Part shown: in pieces, positions 16,739 to 25,475 of the stretch
Layout: each line of letters opens with the position of its first letter
Numbering within the stretch: the stretch's first letter is position 1
Origin: an uncultured Clostridium sp.
Lineage (GTDB): Bacteria > Bacillota > Clostridia > Lachnospirales > Lachnospiraceae
Assembly (NCBI GenBank): GCA_934438135.1
Contig: CAKSBP010000006.1
Coordinates: 32,915-96,914 of the forward strand
DNA: 64,000 bases
Direction of reading: 5' to 3'
The notes under the pieces: model-generated
Seen by the model: only the letters and a program-made list of their open reading frames with translations
Told to the model about the DNA's origin: nothing
The model's database searches: none
Program-made: the position numbers and the translations under genes

Positions 16739-18382
16739 ATGAAGCGAAAAGGAAAGATTTTTGCGACGGCTCTTGTCTCGCTGTTGGTATGTGTTATCAT
16801 TTGCTTTGCAGGGATGAAGATATACGCTGGCAGGAATGAAAATACCATTGCAGAAGGTGTATATGTAGATTCTATCCCATTAGGAGGAAAAACAGTGGAA
16901 CAGGCTTTTGATAAGATCAACAGCTATGTAGAAAGCCTGAAATCGAAGAAGATTACATTTACAGCTGGGAAGAAGAGTGTTTCAATTACACTGCAAGAAT
17001 TAGGTTTTGCAGTTAGTGAGAATAATTACGTAGAAGAAGCTTTCAATTTGGGAAAGACAGGAAACCTAATAAAACGTTATAAAGAATTACAGGATGTAAA
17101 GAATAAGAATGTTGTATATAATTTGGAATTTACCATAAATGAAGAAAAAGCAAAAGAATTTATTGAAAAAAAATGTAAGAAATACGAACGCGAAGCTAAG
17201 AATGCGACGATTTCACGTAAAAATGGAAGTTTTACCATAAAGGCTGGAAAGACAGGCCGGGAAATACAGGTAGACGATACCATTGAGAAAATCAAGAGCA
17301 CATTATCGGATAAATGGGATCATGAAGATATTGAAATGGAACTTGTAATGAAAGAAGTTCAGCCAGAATGCACGAAAGCACAATTAAAACGTGTTAAGGA
17401 TGTTCTGGGTGATTACAGCACAACTTATGCAAGTTCTTCTTCCAGCAGGGCAGCAAACCTTGCTAATGCATCTAAGCTGATTAATGGTTCCGTGATTCTT
17501 CCGGGAGAGGAATTTTCTACAAGCGAAGCACTTTCTCCGATTACAGAAGAAAACGGATATGAGACAGCTGGTGCATATTTAAATGGAAAAGTAATTGATA
17601 GTGTTGGCGGCGGTGTCTGCCAGGCAGCTACCACGTTATATAATGCAGTACTGGAAGCAGAATTAGAAGTAACGGAACGTTATAACCATTCTATGATTGT
17701 AAATTATGTAGAACCTTCTATGGATGCAGCTATCTCAGAAGGATATAAGGATTTAAAATTTAAGAATAATACAGAGGTTCCAATTTATATTCAGTCGTAT
17801 ACCGAAGGACGAACAATCTTTTTTGTGATTTACGGAGAGGAAACAAGAGATACGGAAAACAGGAAAGTTGTTTATCAGTCTGAAACGCTGGAAACCATTC
17901 AGCCGGGTACAGATATTGAAACAAAGGATCCAACGAAGCCAACAAGCTATCGTGTGGTAGAACAGTCTGCTCATGTTGGTTATAAGGCCAAGCTTTGGAA
18001 GGTTGTTTATGTAAACGGAGAACAGCAAAGCAAGGAGCAGGTAAATTACAGTTCTTATGCAGCAGAACCTGCGCATGTAATTGTTGGTTCCAAGGAAGAG
18101 AAGAAGGAAGAAGAAAATAAGAAGCCAGATGAAGAAACATCTAAAGAAGAAGGAAAGCCAGATAAGGAGAATTCTAAAGAGGATAATAAAGAAGATTCAA
18201 AGGAAGATTCCAAAGAAGAGTCTAAGTCAGACAAAGAGAATGCTTCTGAAGATAAAAAGAATGATTCTAAAACAGACAAGGAAAGTAGTTCTGGGACAGG
18301 CTCTTCGAAAAAAGATCAGGCTTCTTCTACAACAACTTCTTCAAAAAGAAATAGTACGAAAACATCAACTAAGAATAACTAG
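16739..18382 (+). CDS. VanW-family cell-wall protein with charged repeat tail
   Basis: A 547-residue exported protein. The N-terminal signal anchor spans about 8-28. Residues 40-230 resemble two peptidoglycan-binding (PGB-4-like) modules (GVYVDSIPLGGKTVEQA). The VanW domain is at about 234-350 with SSSSRAANLANASKLINGS and the VGGGVCQAATTLYNA signature. A G5-like stretch follows (about 365-440). The last 100 residues are a Glu/Lys/Asp/Ser-rich low-complexity tail. VanW proteins occur widely beyond vancomycin clusters; their wall function is not settled. AAGGGGA precedes the start. No resistance genes lie nearby. Confidence 0.88.
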   Translation: MKRKGKIFATALVSLLVCVIICFAGMKIYAGRNENTIAEGVYVDSIPLGGKTVEQAFDKINSYVESLKSKKITFTAGKKSVSITLQELGFAVSENNYVEEAFNLGKTGNLIKRYKELQDVKNKNVVYNLEFTINEEKAKEFIEKKCKKYEREAKNATISRKNGSFTIKAGKTGREIQVDDTIEKIKSTLSDKWDHEDIEMELVMKEVQPECTKAQLKRVKDVLGDYSTTYASSSSSRAANLANASKLINGSVILPGEEFSTSEALSPITEENGYETAGAYLNGKVIDSVGGGVCQAATTLYNAVLEAELEVTERYNHSMIVNYVEPSMDAAISEGYKDLKFKNNTEVPIYIQSYTEGRTIFFVIYGEETRDTENRKVVYQSETLETIQPGTDIETKDPTKPTSYRVVEQSAHVGYKAKLWKVVYVNGEQQSKEQVNYSSYAAEPAHVIVGSKEEKKEEENKKPDEETSKEEGKPDKENSKEDNKEDSKEDSKEESKSDKENASEDKKNDSKTDKESSSGTGSSKKDQASSTTTSSKRNSTKTSTKNN

Positions 18383-18418
18383 TTTGAAAATATGGCTTTA
18401 AGGCATTACAGCAAGGAG

Positions 18419-18451
18419 GGATAACGGCCCATATGTATGTGGCAGTTATCC
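18419..18451 (+). terminator. Possible terminator after the vanW-family gene
   Basis: Hairpin GGATAAC..GTTATCC with an interrupted inner stem, then TTTCTTTCC. The T tract is weak, so read-through to the next gene is likely. Confidence 0.45.
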
Positions 18452-18502
18452 TTTCTTTCCACAAAGAAAAAATACTACATAAAAAAAGAAAGGCGTGAAC
18501 TT

Positions 18503-19495
18503 ATGAAAGTTGGAAAAGTACCAGAAAGTGTATTAAAGAGATCTGTATTTAAACAGATTAAACATAGAAGAGATGAAATCCTTATTAGACCTGGGGTAGG
18601 AGAAGACTGTGCTACCTTCCAGGTGGCGCCGGATGAAGTAGTTGTTATGTCCACAGATCCGATTACCGGGACAGTAAATGATATTGGAACATTTGCAGTG
18701 CACATTACAGCAAATGATATTGCATCCAGCGGTGCAGAACCGATTGGAATTTTATTAACAATTATTCTTCCCGATCGGGCAATGGAATCAGATTTGAAAA
18801 AAATGATGCAGGATATTGAAAAAGTCTGTGCAGAGTTGAATATAGAGGTTATGGGTGGACACACCGAGGTTTCCAAGGCAGTAAATCAGCCAATTATAAC
18901 GGTTACCGGTGTGGGCAAGATTAAGAAAGATGAATTGATTGTAACAGCAGGTTTAAAACCATCTCAGGAACTGGTTATGACCAAGTGGGCAGGTCTGGAG
19001 GGAACAGCAATTCTGGCAAAAGATAAAGAAGCAGTGCTGAAAGAGAAATTTAACCAGGATTTTATGGAACGTGCACAGGGTATGTTTAAGGATTTATCTG
19101 TGGTAAAAGAAGCGAGAATTGCCAAACGTATGGGAGCTGCTTCTATGCATGATGTTACCGAAGGCGGAATTTTTGGTGCTCTTTGGGAAGCCGCATCTGC
19201 ATCGGATGTGGGAATTATGGTTGAACTTAAGAAAATACCAATCAAACAGGAAACCATTGAAATCAGTGAAATATTTGATATTAATCCATATATGCTTATG
19301 TCAAGCGGCTGTATGCTTATCAGCACTGACAGAGGAAATGCATTGGTAGAAGAGTTAGAAAAAGAGGGGATTCATGCAGCTGTCATCGGAACGGTTACCG
19401 AAGGAAACGATCGAATTATTGTAAATGGTGAGGAACATCGTTATCTGGAACCACCAAAGACAGATGAACTGTATAAAGCATTTGAGCAGCAGTGA
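18503..19495 (+). CDS. AIR-synthase-like (HypE/PurM superfamily) protein
   Basis: A 330-residue ATP-binding protein of the PurM/HypE/ThiL/SelD superfamily. The N-terminal half has the metal/phosphate motif PGVGEDCATF (about 32-41), STDPITG and the AIRS-type HITANDIASSGAEP. The C-terminal half has MHDVTEGGIFGALWE, typical of HypE-like members. It differs from PurM, ThiL and SelD in surrounding motifs, and no hydrogenase maturation genes lie nearby, so the substrate is unknown. The best start is ATG 18503 after AGAAAGGCG; an upstream in-frame start at 18437 falls near the hairpin. Confidence 0.8.
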   Translation: MKVGKVPESVLKRSVFKQIKHRRDEILIRPGVGEDCATFQVAPDEVVVMSTDPITGTVNDIGTFAVHITANDIASSGAEPIGILLTIILPDRAMESDLKKMMQDIEKVCAELNIEVMGGHTEVSKAVNQPIITVTGVGKIKKDELIVTAGLKPSQELVMTKWAGLEGTAILAKDKEAVLKEKFNQDFMERAQGMFKDLSVVKEARIAKRMGAASMHDVTEGGIFGALWEAASASDVGIMVELKKIPIKQETIEISEIFDINPYMLMSSGCMLISTDRGNALVEELEKEGIHAAVIGTVTEGNDRIIVNGEEHRYLEPPKTDELYKAFEQQ

Positions 19496-19526
19496 CAGGA
19501 AGGAAAAATGAATGCATAAGGAAAAT

Positions 19527-19553
19527 TAAGAGGAACTGACAAAAACCTGATAT
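19527..19553 (+). promoter_or_regulatory. Possible sigma-D (flagellar) promoter before cheX-like gene
   Basis: TAAG (19527-19530), 15 nt, CCTGATAT (19546-19553), compared with TAAA-N15-GCCGATAT: 9 of 12 positions. It would give a 5' leader of about 145 nt. Weak alone; see the similar site before the chemotaxis receptor. Confidence 0.3.
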
Positions 19554-19705
19554 TACCATTTTCAAATAATCCAACAAGGTCTATAATGGATTATAATGAT
19601 TGAAAAGGATGTTAAAAATTCTGTGTGATATGGGAATGAAAGACTGCTTTAGAGAATCCTGAAACACTTTATTAAAAATTTATAAAAATAGAAAAGGAGA
19701 ATAAG

Positions 19706-20179
19706 ATGGCAGGAATATGTGCAGAACATATTAATCCACTCCTGATTGCAGCAAGGCAGATTTTACAGACAGCCTGTCAGATAGATGCGGTAATTGGGAA
19801 ACCCACATTAGAAGGGATAACAGGAAAGACAGATACATTTGCAATCAGCATTAATTTAATCGGAGACATAAAGGGACAGGCTTTGCTTGCGTTTGATTGT
19901 AGTGTGGCATGTGATATTGCATCCCGAATGTGCATGATACCTATTACAGAGATGGATGATCTTTCTAAGAGCGCGATATGTGAACTTGGCAATATGATTA
20001 TGGGAAATGCAGCAACGGTATTTTCGACACATGGAATATCAGTGGATATTACACCGCCGCTTCTGATTCAGGGTGACGTCTTATTTTCCAAGACATATGG
20101 ATCATATATCTGTATACCGATTATCTATGATGGAGATAAAGTCGTAGAATTACATTTTGCAGCGAGAGGGAATGATTAA
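19706..20179 (+). CDS. CheX-like chemotaxis phosphatase
   Basis: A 157-residue single-domain protein of the CheC/CheX/FliY class, which removes phosphate from CheY-P. The active-site helix pattern E-x2-N is visible in AICELGNMIMGNA (about 91-103), and the preceding strands fit the CheX fold (GDIKGQALLAFD). There are no membrane segments. AAAGGAGAATAAG precedes the start. The gene end lies 1 nt before trmL's start, so they are probably cotranscribed. No other che genes are adjacent, but a soluble chemotaxis receptor lies at 34320. Confidence 0.8.
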   Translation: MAGICAEHINPLLIAARQILQTACQIDAVIGKPTLEGITGKTDTFAISINLIGDIKGQALLAFDCSVACDIASRMCMIPITEMDDLSKSAICELGNMIMGNAATVFSTHGISVDITPPLLIQGDVLFSKTYGSYICIPIIYDGDKVVELHFAARGND

Positions 20180-20180
20180 G

Positions 20181-20672
20181 ATGATAAATATTGTGTTACA
20201 TGAACCTGAGATTCCAGCAAATACGGGGAATATTGGACGAAGTTGTGTTGCAGCAGGTGCAAGGCTTCATTTGATTGAGCCAATGGGATTTCGTATCAAC
20301 CAGAAGGAAGTAAAACGTGCTGGTCTGGATTATTGGGATAAGTTAGATGTGACAGTTTACGATTCTTACCATGATTTTATGGAGAAGAATCCGGGAGTTA
20401 AGATTTATATGGCAACAACAAAAGCCAAACACATATATACAGAGGCGAAATTTGAACCAGACTGCTATATTATGTTTGGCAAGGAGAGTGCTGGTATTCC
20501 GGAAGAAATTCTGATAGAACATCCAGATAACTGCATCCGTATTCCGATGATTGGAGACATTCGTTCTCTTAATTTAGGAAATTCAGTTGCAATCGTTCTT
20601 TATGAAGCATTACGTCAGAATAATTTTGCACATATGAATCTAGAAGGAGAACTTCATCATCTACACTGGTAG
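20181..20672 (+). CDS. trmL: tRNA (cytidine/uridine-34 2'-O)-methyltransferase TrmL
   Basis: A 163-residue SPOUT methyltransferase that methylates the wobble ribose of tRNA-Leu. It begins MINIVLHEPEIPANTGNIGR, the hallmark N-terminus. It also has the knot region FGKESAGIPEEIL, the PMIGDIRSLNLGNSVAIVLYEALRQ motif (split strands), and the normal length for TrmL. I chose ATG 20181, with GAGGGA 10 nt upstream; an in-frame ATG at 20172 sits too close to it. Its TAG stop directly abuts the stop of the convergent kinase gene at 20673. Confidence 0.92.
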   Translation: MINIVLHEPEIPANTGNIGRSCVAAGARLHLIEPMGFRINQKEVKRAGLDYWDKLDVTVYDSYHDFMEKNPGVKIYMATTKAKHIYTEAKFEPDCYIMFGKESAGIPEEILIEHPDNCIRIPMIGDIRSLNLGNSVAIVLYEALRQNNFAHMNLEGELHHLHW

Positions 20673-22088
20673 CTATTCGTTGTCTGCTGCCGGCAGAGTA
20701 AATACAAATTCCGTACCAACGCCTTCGGTGCTGATAACATTAATGTTTTCGCCGTGGGCGTTTATAATTTCTTTTACAATGGACAGGCCAAGGCCGGTTC
20801 CTTTTTTATCTTTTCCTCTGGATAAATCTGTTTTATAAAAGCGATCCCAGATTTTCTGTATATTTTCACTTGGAATTCCAATACCATGGTCTTTCACCGA
20901 AACAAATACTTTATCATTTTTTTCTTCTGTAGAAATCCGTATGGTAGAGCCATTGGGACTGAACTTAATGGCATTATCGATTAGGTTATACAGAACCTGC
21001 TGTATTTTATCTACATCTCCACAGACTGGAATTTCTGATTCTGCGAAAATCAATTCAATAGAAATCTTTTTCTTTGTTCCGATTCCTTCAAAAGTCTCTG
21101 CTGTTTTCTTAATTACACTGTTAATTGGAAATGTCACAATATTTAAAAATGCACCATTGTACTTAATGTTATTTAGTGTAAGTAGATTGGTTGTCAGTTT
21201 TGTCAGACGATCGGTTTCAAATAAAATGATGTTCAGGTATTTATTCTGCATTTCTGGAGGAATGGTTCCGTCCAGAATAGCCTGAGTATAGCCACGGATA
21301 GAGGTCAGTGGAGAACGGAAATCGTGGGATATGTTTGCAATGAAATTTTTTTGATAATCCTCCAGATTTTCCAGTTTCTGAGCCATATAGTTAATGGCAC
21401 TGGAAACCGTATAAAATTCGTCATGACGGTGGAAGTCCAGCTGATAGCGGAAGTTCCCATCCATATATTCTTTGACACCATTTTTTAATTTCCGTAGCGG
21501 TCTGTTTACATAATGATATAGAAAGAAAAATGCAAGTATTAGAAGAATGCCAAACAGAATCAGGCAGTAATTGATAATAGAAATGTATCCTTTTGTCGCT
21601 TCTTCAATGGATTTCATTGGTAGAAGCATTACAATATATCCCTTAATTGTAAGTCCGGAACTAATGGTATAAATGACACTGAGAGAAGGTTCTGACAATG
21701 TGCCTTGAATGGTGGTGTTTATCACGTAGTTTTTACCAAGAAATTCCGGATCTGTAACATTTAAATTATCAATAGGAACGTTCTGTTCGGAAGAACGGGT
21801 ATCGGCAATTATTTTTCCATCTGCATTGACTGCCCAGATACGGGAGTCAATGAAGGTATCAACAGTTTTCAACTGTGTTGTCAGACTGGAAAGATCAATA
21901 TAATTCTGATAGTAGTTTGTCATGTATTCGGTTCCAATTGTCTGGGCTTCTTTGTAAAGAACCGATATTTTCTGGTCGGCTATCTGTTTCGCAATGCAAC
22001 GAGGAAGAAAGATATTAAAAAATGCGGCCACACTAGTAAATACAATCAACAGCCATATAAGCATTCGGGTGGACAATCTATTAAGCAT
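20673..22088 (-). CDS. Sensor histidine kinase (HAMP-HisKA-HATPase)
   Basis: A 471-residue membrane kinase. Two transmembrane helices (about 9-28 and 170-192) flank an extracytoplasmic sensor domain of about 140 residues. HAMP follows, then the H box NISHDFRSPLTSIRGY (about 255), the N box NLIDNAIKFSPNG and G boxes DHGIGIP and GTGLGLS. It overlaps the response-regulator gene by 8 nt, so the two are co-translated. The signal is unknown; the domain set is of the ResE/PhoR type. Confidence 0.92.
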   Translation of the reverse strand: MLNRLSTRMLIWLLIVFTSVAAFFNIFLPRCIAKQIADQKISVLYKEAQTIGTEYMTNYYQNYIDLSSLTTQLKTVDTFIDSRIWAVNADGKIIADTRSSEQNVPIDNLNVTDPEFLGKNYVINTTIQGTLSEPSLSVIYTISSGLTIKGYIVMLLPMKSIEEATKGYISIINYCLILFGILLILAFFFLYHYVNRPLRKLKNGVKEYMDGNFRYQLDFHRHDEFYTVSSAINYMAQKLENLEDYQKNFIANISHDFRSPLTSIRGYTQAILDGTIPPEMQNKYLNIILFETDRLTKLTTNLLTLNNIKYNGAFLNIVTFPINSVIKKTAETFEGIGTKKKISIELIFAESEIPVCGDVDKIQQVLYNLIDNAIKFSPNGSTIRISTEEKNDKVFVSVKDHGIGIPSENIQKIWDRFYKTDLSRGKDKKGTGLGLSIVKEIINAHGENINVISTEGVGTEFVFTLPAADNE

Positions 22089-22800
22089 TGTTTTTCACCT
22101 CAAATTTGTAGCCGATTCCCCAGACAGTGGCAAGTGACCAGTTTTTATGATCTTTGATTTTCGCACGGAGACGTTTGATATGAACGTCAACGGTACGGGT
22201 GTCTCCGATGTATTCGTAACCCCAGATATGGTCCAGAAGCTGTTCCCTTGTAAAAACCTGATTTGGATGGGAAGCCAGGAAATAAAACAGTTCCAGTTCC
22301 TTTGGAGGCATTTCAATCGTATTTCCTAAGTATAAAACGGAGTAGTTCGTCTGATTGATAATCAAATCCGGATACTCTACGTATTCACCAGTCTGTTCTT
22401 GTGCAGAGATAACAGGTATTGTTGGTTTTTGATTATAACGTCTAAGTACGGCTTTTACCCGGGCAACCAGTTCCTTGGAATCGAACGGTTTAATAATATA
22501 GTCATCTGCACCAAGTTCTAGTCCAAGTACTTTATCAAAGACCTCACCTTTTGCAGAAAGCATAATAATTGGTACACCAGAAACTTTGCGGATTTCCTTG
22601 CAGACTTCATAGCCATCAATGCCTGGAAGCATTAAATCCAGAAGAATCAAGTTTGGATTGTAGGTCTGGAAGGCAGTCAGTGCTGCCTCACCATCTTCTA
22701 CTGTTTTGGTATCATAGCATTCCTTGTTTAAATATAAAGCAATGAGCTCCGCAATATTTTCATCATCATCAACGATTAGTATTTTTTGCTTGATAGCCAT
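22081..22800 (-). CDS. OmpR-family response regulator
   Basis: A 239-residue regulator. The receiver (about 4-118) has the acidic pocket DDDEN, phospho-acceptor Asp in LILLDLMLPGIDG and Lys in YIIKPFD. The winged-helix output (about 140-235) has the RTVDVHIKRLRAKI recognition helix. I chose the ATG at 22800, preceded by GGGGGG; the upstream start would lack a ribosome site. It lies 24 nt after mutS2 on the minus strand and pairs with the downstream kinase. Confidence 0.93.
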   Translation of the reverse strand: MAIKQKILIVDDDENIAELIALYLNKECYDTKTVEDGEAALTAFQTYNPNLILLDLMLPGIDGYEVCKEIRKVSGVPIIMLSAKGEVFDKVLGLELGADDYIIKPFDSKELVARVKAVLRRYNQKPTIPVISAQEQTGEYVEYPDLIINQTNYSVLYLGNTIEMPPKELELFYFLASHPNQVFTREQLLDHIWGYEYIGDTRTVDVHIKRLRAKIKDHKNWSLATVWGIGYKFEVKNNA

Positions 22801-22824
22801 GTTTTCCCCCCTGTAAATCATTTC

Positions 22825-25236
22825 TTATAATTCAACAATTGTTACTCCACGGTCGCCTTCGCCGAATTCGCCGGCACGATAGGATTTTACAGCTCTGCAT
22901 GTTTTCAGGTACTGCTGTACCGCATTTCTAAGGGCACCAGTACCACGTCCGTGTATAATACGGACTTGTGGAAGATGGGAAAGAACAGCATCATCCAGAT
23001 ATTTGTCCAATGTAGCAATTCCTTCGTCTACTGTCATACCAATAATATTGAGTTCTGGGCGGATATTCAGACTCTTATTCATTTTAATTTTACCACTTCC
23101 GGTTTTCTGGAAGCTTGGTGCGGTAACTGTAGGTTCATCAATCAGTTCCAGATCATTAATGTTAATCTGAGAGCGAAGAATTCCCATTTGTACATAAACG
23201 TCCCCTTTGGCATTTGGCTTGCCGGAAATAATGCCATTAACATTCAGACTGATTACGTGAACGCTTTCGCCTGGTTTAAAGTCCTGAGGACGGTTGTTTT
23301 TATTTGTTTTTGTTTTTCGAACCAGTTTGGATTCTGTCTTTCCAACCTTTTCACGAAGGGCAGTACGTTCTCTCTCCATATCTTTCTGAAGACCACTTTG
23401 TTTGGCCCATTTGTTGTATTTTCGGATGGACTGGTCTGCATAATCCTTTGCCTCCTGTAAAATCTCACGGGCATTTTCATTTGCTTCCCGTAAAATTCGT
23501 TCTTTGGCAGCGTCAATTTTTTCATTTTTTGCTTTTAGTTGAGCTTTTAACTGTTCAATTTCTTCTTTAGAAGCATTTAATGCAGCCTGTTCTTTTTCAA
23601 TGGTAATACGGCTTGCTTCCAGGTCGGCAATTACATCTTCAAAATTCTGGCTTTCATTATCGATTCTGGATTTGGCATCTTCAATAATATAATCTGGAAG
23701 ACCAAGTTTGCTGGAAATGGCAAATGCATTACTTTTTCCAGGGATACCGATTAACAGACGGTAAGTAGGACGAAGTGTTTCCACATCAAATTCGCAGCTT
23801 GCATTTTCAACTCCAGGAGTGGAGAGTGCAAATAGTTTTAACTCACTGTAATGGGTTGTTGCCATGGTTTTTGCCCCGATGTTATGAAGGAAGGAGAGAA
23901 TCGCCATAGCAAGAGCAGCACCTTCCACTGGGTCAGTTCCAGCACCAAGTTCATCGAATAGACAGAGAGAACGTTCATTTGCCTGTTTAATAATAGAAAT
24001 ATCATTGACCATATGAGAAGAGAAAGTACTTAAACTTTGTTCAATACTCTGTTCATCTCCGATATCTGCGAATACATCTTCAAATACAGAAAGTTCGGAA
24101 TGGTCAAATGCTGGAATGTGAAGCCCGGATTGTCCCATTAACGTAAATAGTCCGACCGTTTTTAAGGAAACGGTTTTACCACCTGTATTTGGGCCTGTTA
24201 CAACCAAAAGGCTGAAATCCTTTCCAAGACGTACATCAATTGGCACAACTTTATGAGGATCAATTAAAGGGTGACGGCCTTTCTTAATATTGATAATTCC
24301 CTTTTCATTAAAAATTGGAGCACTTGCTTTCATCTGTCTGGATAAACCTGCTTTTGCAAAAATGAAGTCCAGTTTCGTAATGGTTTCCAGATTTAATTTT
24401 AATTCTTCCGTATAAGCACTAATCTGATTGCTTAAATCTGCTAAAATGCGTTCGATTTCATCCTGTTCTTTTAAGGCAAGTTCCCGTAAATCATTATTAA
24501 GTTTTACGATTGCCATTGGTTCCATAAATAAAGTAGAACCGGTTGCAGACTGGTCATGAATCATACCTTTAAACTGGCTGCGGTATTCTGCTTTAACTGG
24601 AAGACAGTAACGGCCGTTACGCATAGTAATCAGTGCATCTTGTAACATGGTTCTGGTAGATGAGTTATTCACCAGGCTGTTTAACTGTTCATGAATTTTA
24701 CTGTTCGTATTTTTAATAGTGCGTCGTATGGTTTTTAAAGTACTGCTGGCATCATCGCTGATTTCTTCCGGTGAAACAATGCAGCGTTTGATTTCGTTAT
24801 TTAAAGTAGAAAGTGGTTCTAGTACAGAGAAGTAGCCATTCAAGGAATTTACATCCTCTTGTGTTTCTTCAGATTCCTCCACACCGGTCTGACTTCTTGT
24901 GTTTGGTTTTTCTTTTCTGGTGTAGGATTTTACACGAAGTGCTACATCCAGCAGGGAACTGATAGAGAGAATTTCTTCTATACTTAAAATAGAGCCAACT
25001 TCCAGACGCATGAGGGACGGGCGAACGTCTCTTGCACCGGAAAAGGATAACGAGCCTTTTTTATAAATCATAGAAAGAGCATCTGAAGTTTCGGTTAAAT
25101 TCTGTTCTATTTCAGAAAGAGAGGTGGAAGGTACAAGCGCTTTGCACATCTCTTTTCCTAAAACGGTATTTGCAGTAGATACCAGTTTGTCCACAATTTT
25201 GTCAAACTCTAAGGTTTTCAATACTTTTTTATTCAT
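22825..25236 (-). CDS. mutS2: MutS2 (RqcU-type) ATPase/endonuclease
   Basis: An 803-residue MutS-superfamily protein without mismatch-recognition domains. Core/clamp regions come first, then the ATPase with Walker A GPNTGGKTVSLKTVG (about 335), the LDELGAGTDPVEGAALA motif and a long charged coiled coil (about 510-640). A C-terminal Smr domain has the RIIHGRGTGALR motif. MutS2 suppresses recombination in some bacteria and acts in ribosome-collision rescue in Bacillus (RqcU). That fits the presence of rqcP in this window. It is the first gene of a minus-strand unit with a two-component pair. Confidence 0.95.
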   Translation of the reverse strand: MNKKVLKTLEFDKIVDKLVSTANTVLGKEMCKALVPSTSLSEIEQNLTETSDALSMIYKKGSLSFSGARDVRPSLMRLEVGSILSIEEILSISSLLDVALRVKSYTRKEKPNTRSQTGVEESEETQEDVNSLNGYFSVLEPLSTLNNEIKRCIVSPEEISDDASSTLKTIRRTIKNTNSKIHEQLNSLVNNSSTRTMLQDALITMRNGRYCLPVKAEYRSQFKGMIHDQSATGSTLFMEPMAIVKLNNDLRELALKEQDEIERILADLSNQISAYTEELKLNLETITKLDFIFAKAGLSRQMKASAPIFNEKGIINIKKGRHPLIDPHKVVPIDVRLGKDFSLLVVTGPNTGGKTVSLKTVGLFTLMGQSGLHIPAFDHSELSVFEDVFADIGDEQSIEQSLSTFSSHMVNDISIIKQANERSLCLFDELGAGTDPVEGAALAMAILSFLHNIGAKTMATTHYSELKLFALSTPGVENASCEFDVETLRPTYRLLIGIPGKSNAFAISSKLGLPDYIIEDAKSRIDNESQNFEDVIADLEASRITIEKEQAALNASKEEIEQLKAQLKAKNEKIDAAKERILREANENAREILQEAKDYADQSIRKYNKWAKQSGLQKDMERERTALREKVGKTESKLVRKTKTNKNNRPQDFKPGESVHVISLNVNGIISGKPNAKGDVYVQMGILRSQININDLELIDEPTVTAPSFQKTGSGKIKMNKSLNIRPELNIIGMTVDEGIATLDKYLDDAVLSHLPQVRIIHGRGTGALRNAVQQYLKTCRAVKSYRAGEFGEGDRGVTIVEL

Positions 25237-25475
25237 GTTTCATGCCTCTTTTCTAAAATGGTATACACATGTATCATATAGTATTTTACCGTAGTTTGCT
25301 AAAAAATAAAATATAAACTTTGGAAATTGTATCGCTGAGGTCTATATGGATTTGTTAACAATTAATTCACAACTTGTTCATATGTAGATGATAGAATAAA
25401 TTATAATTTGTGGTTTTTGTGCAATAGGACTTTATGACTATTAACACTTGTGGTATTTAAGGAGATATTTTATTT

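Noticed and set aside
18055..18279. Serine-rich open frame on the minus strand
   Set aside because: Mirror of the Lys/Glu/Asp/Ser-rich tail of the VanW-family gene; low complexity, no ribosome site.
16739..18382. Vancomycin resistance determinant
   Set aside because: VanW domains are common in wall proteins outside van clusters; no vanA/B-type ligase, vanH or vanX nearby.
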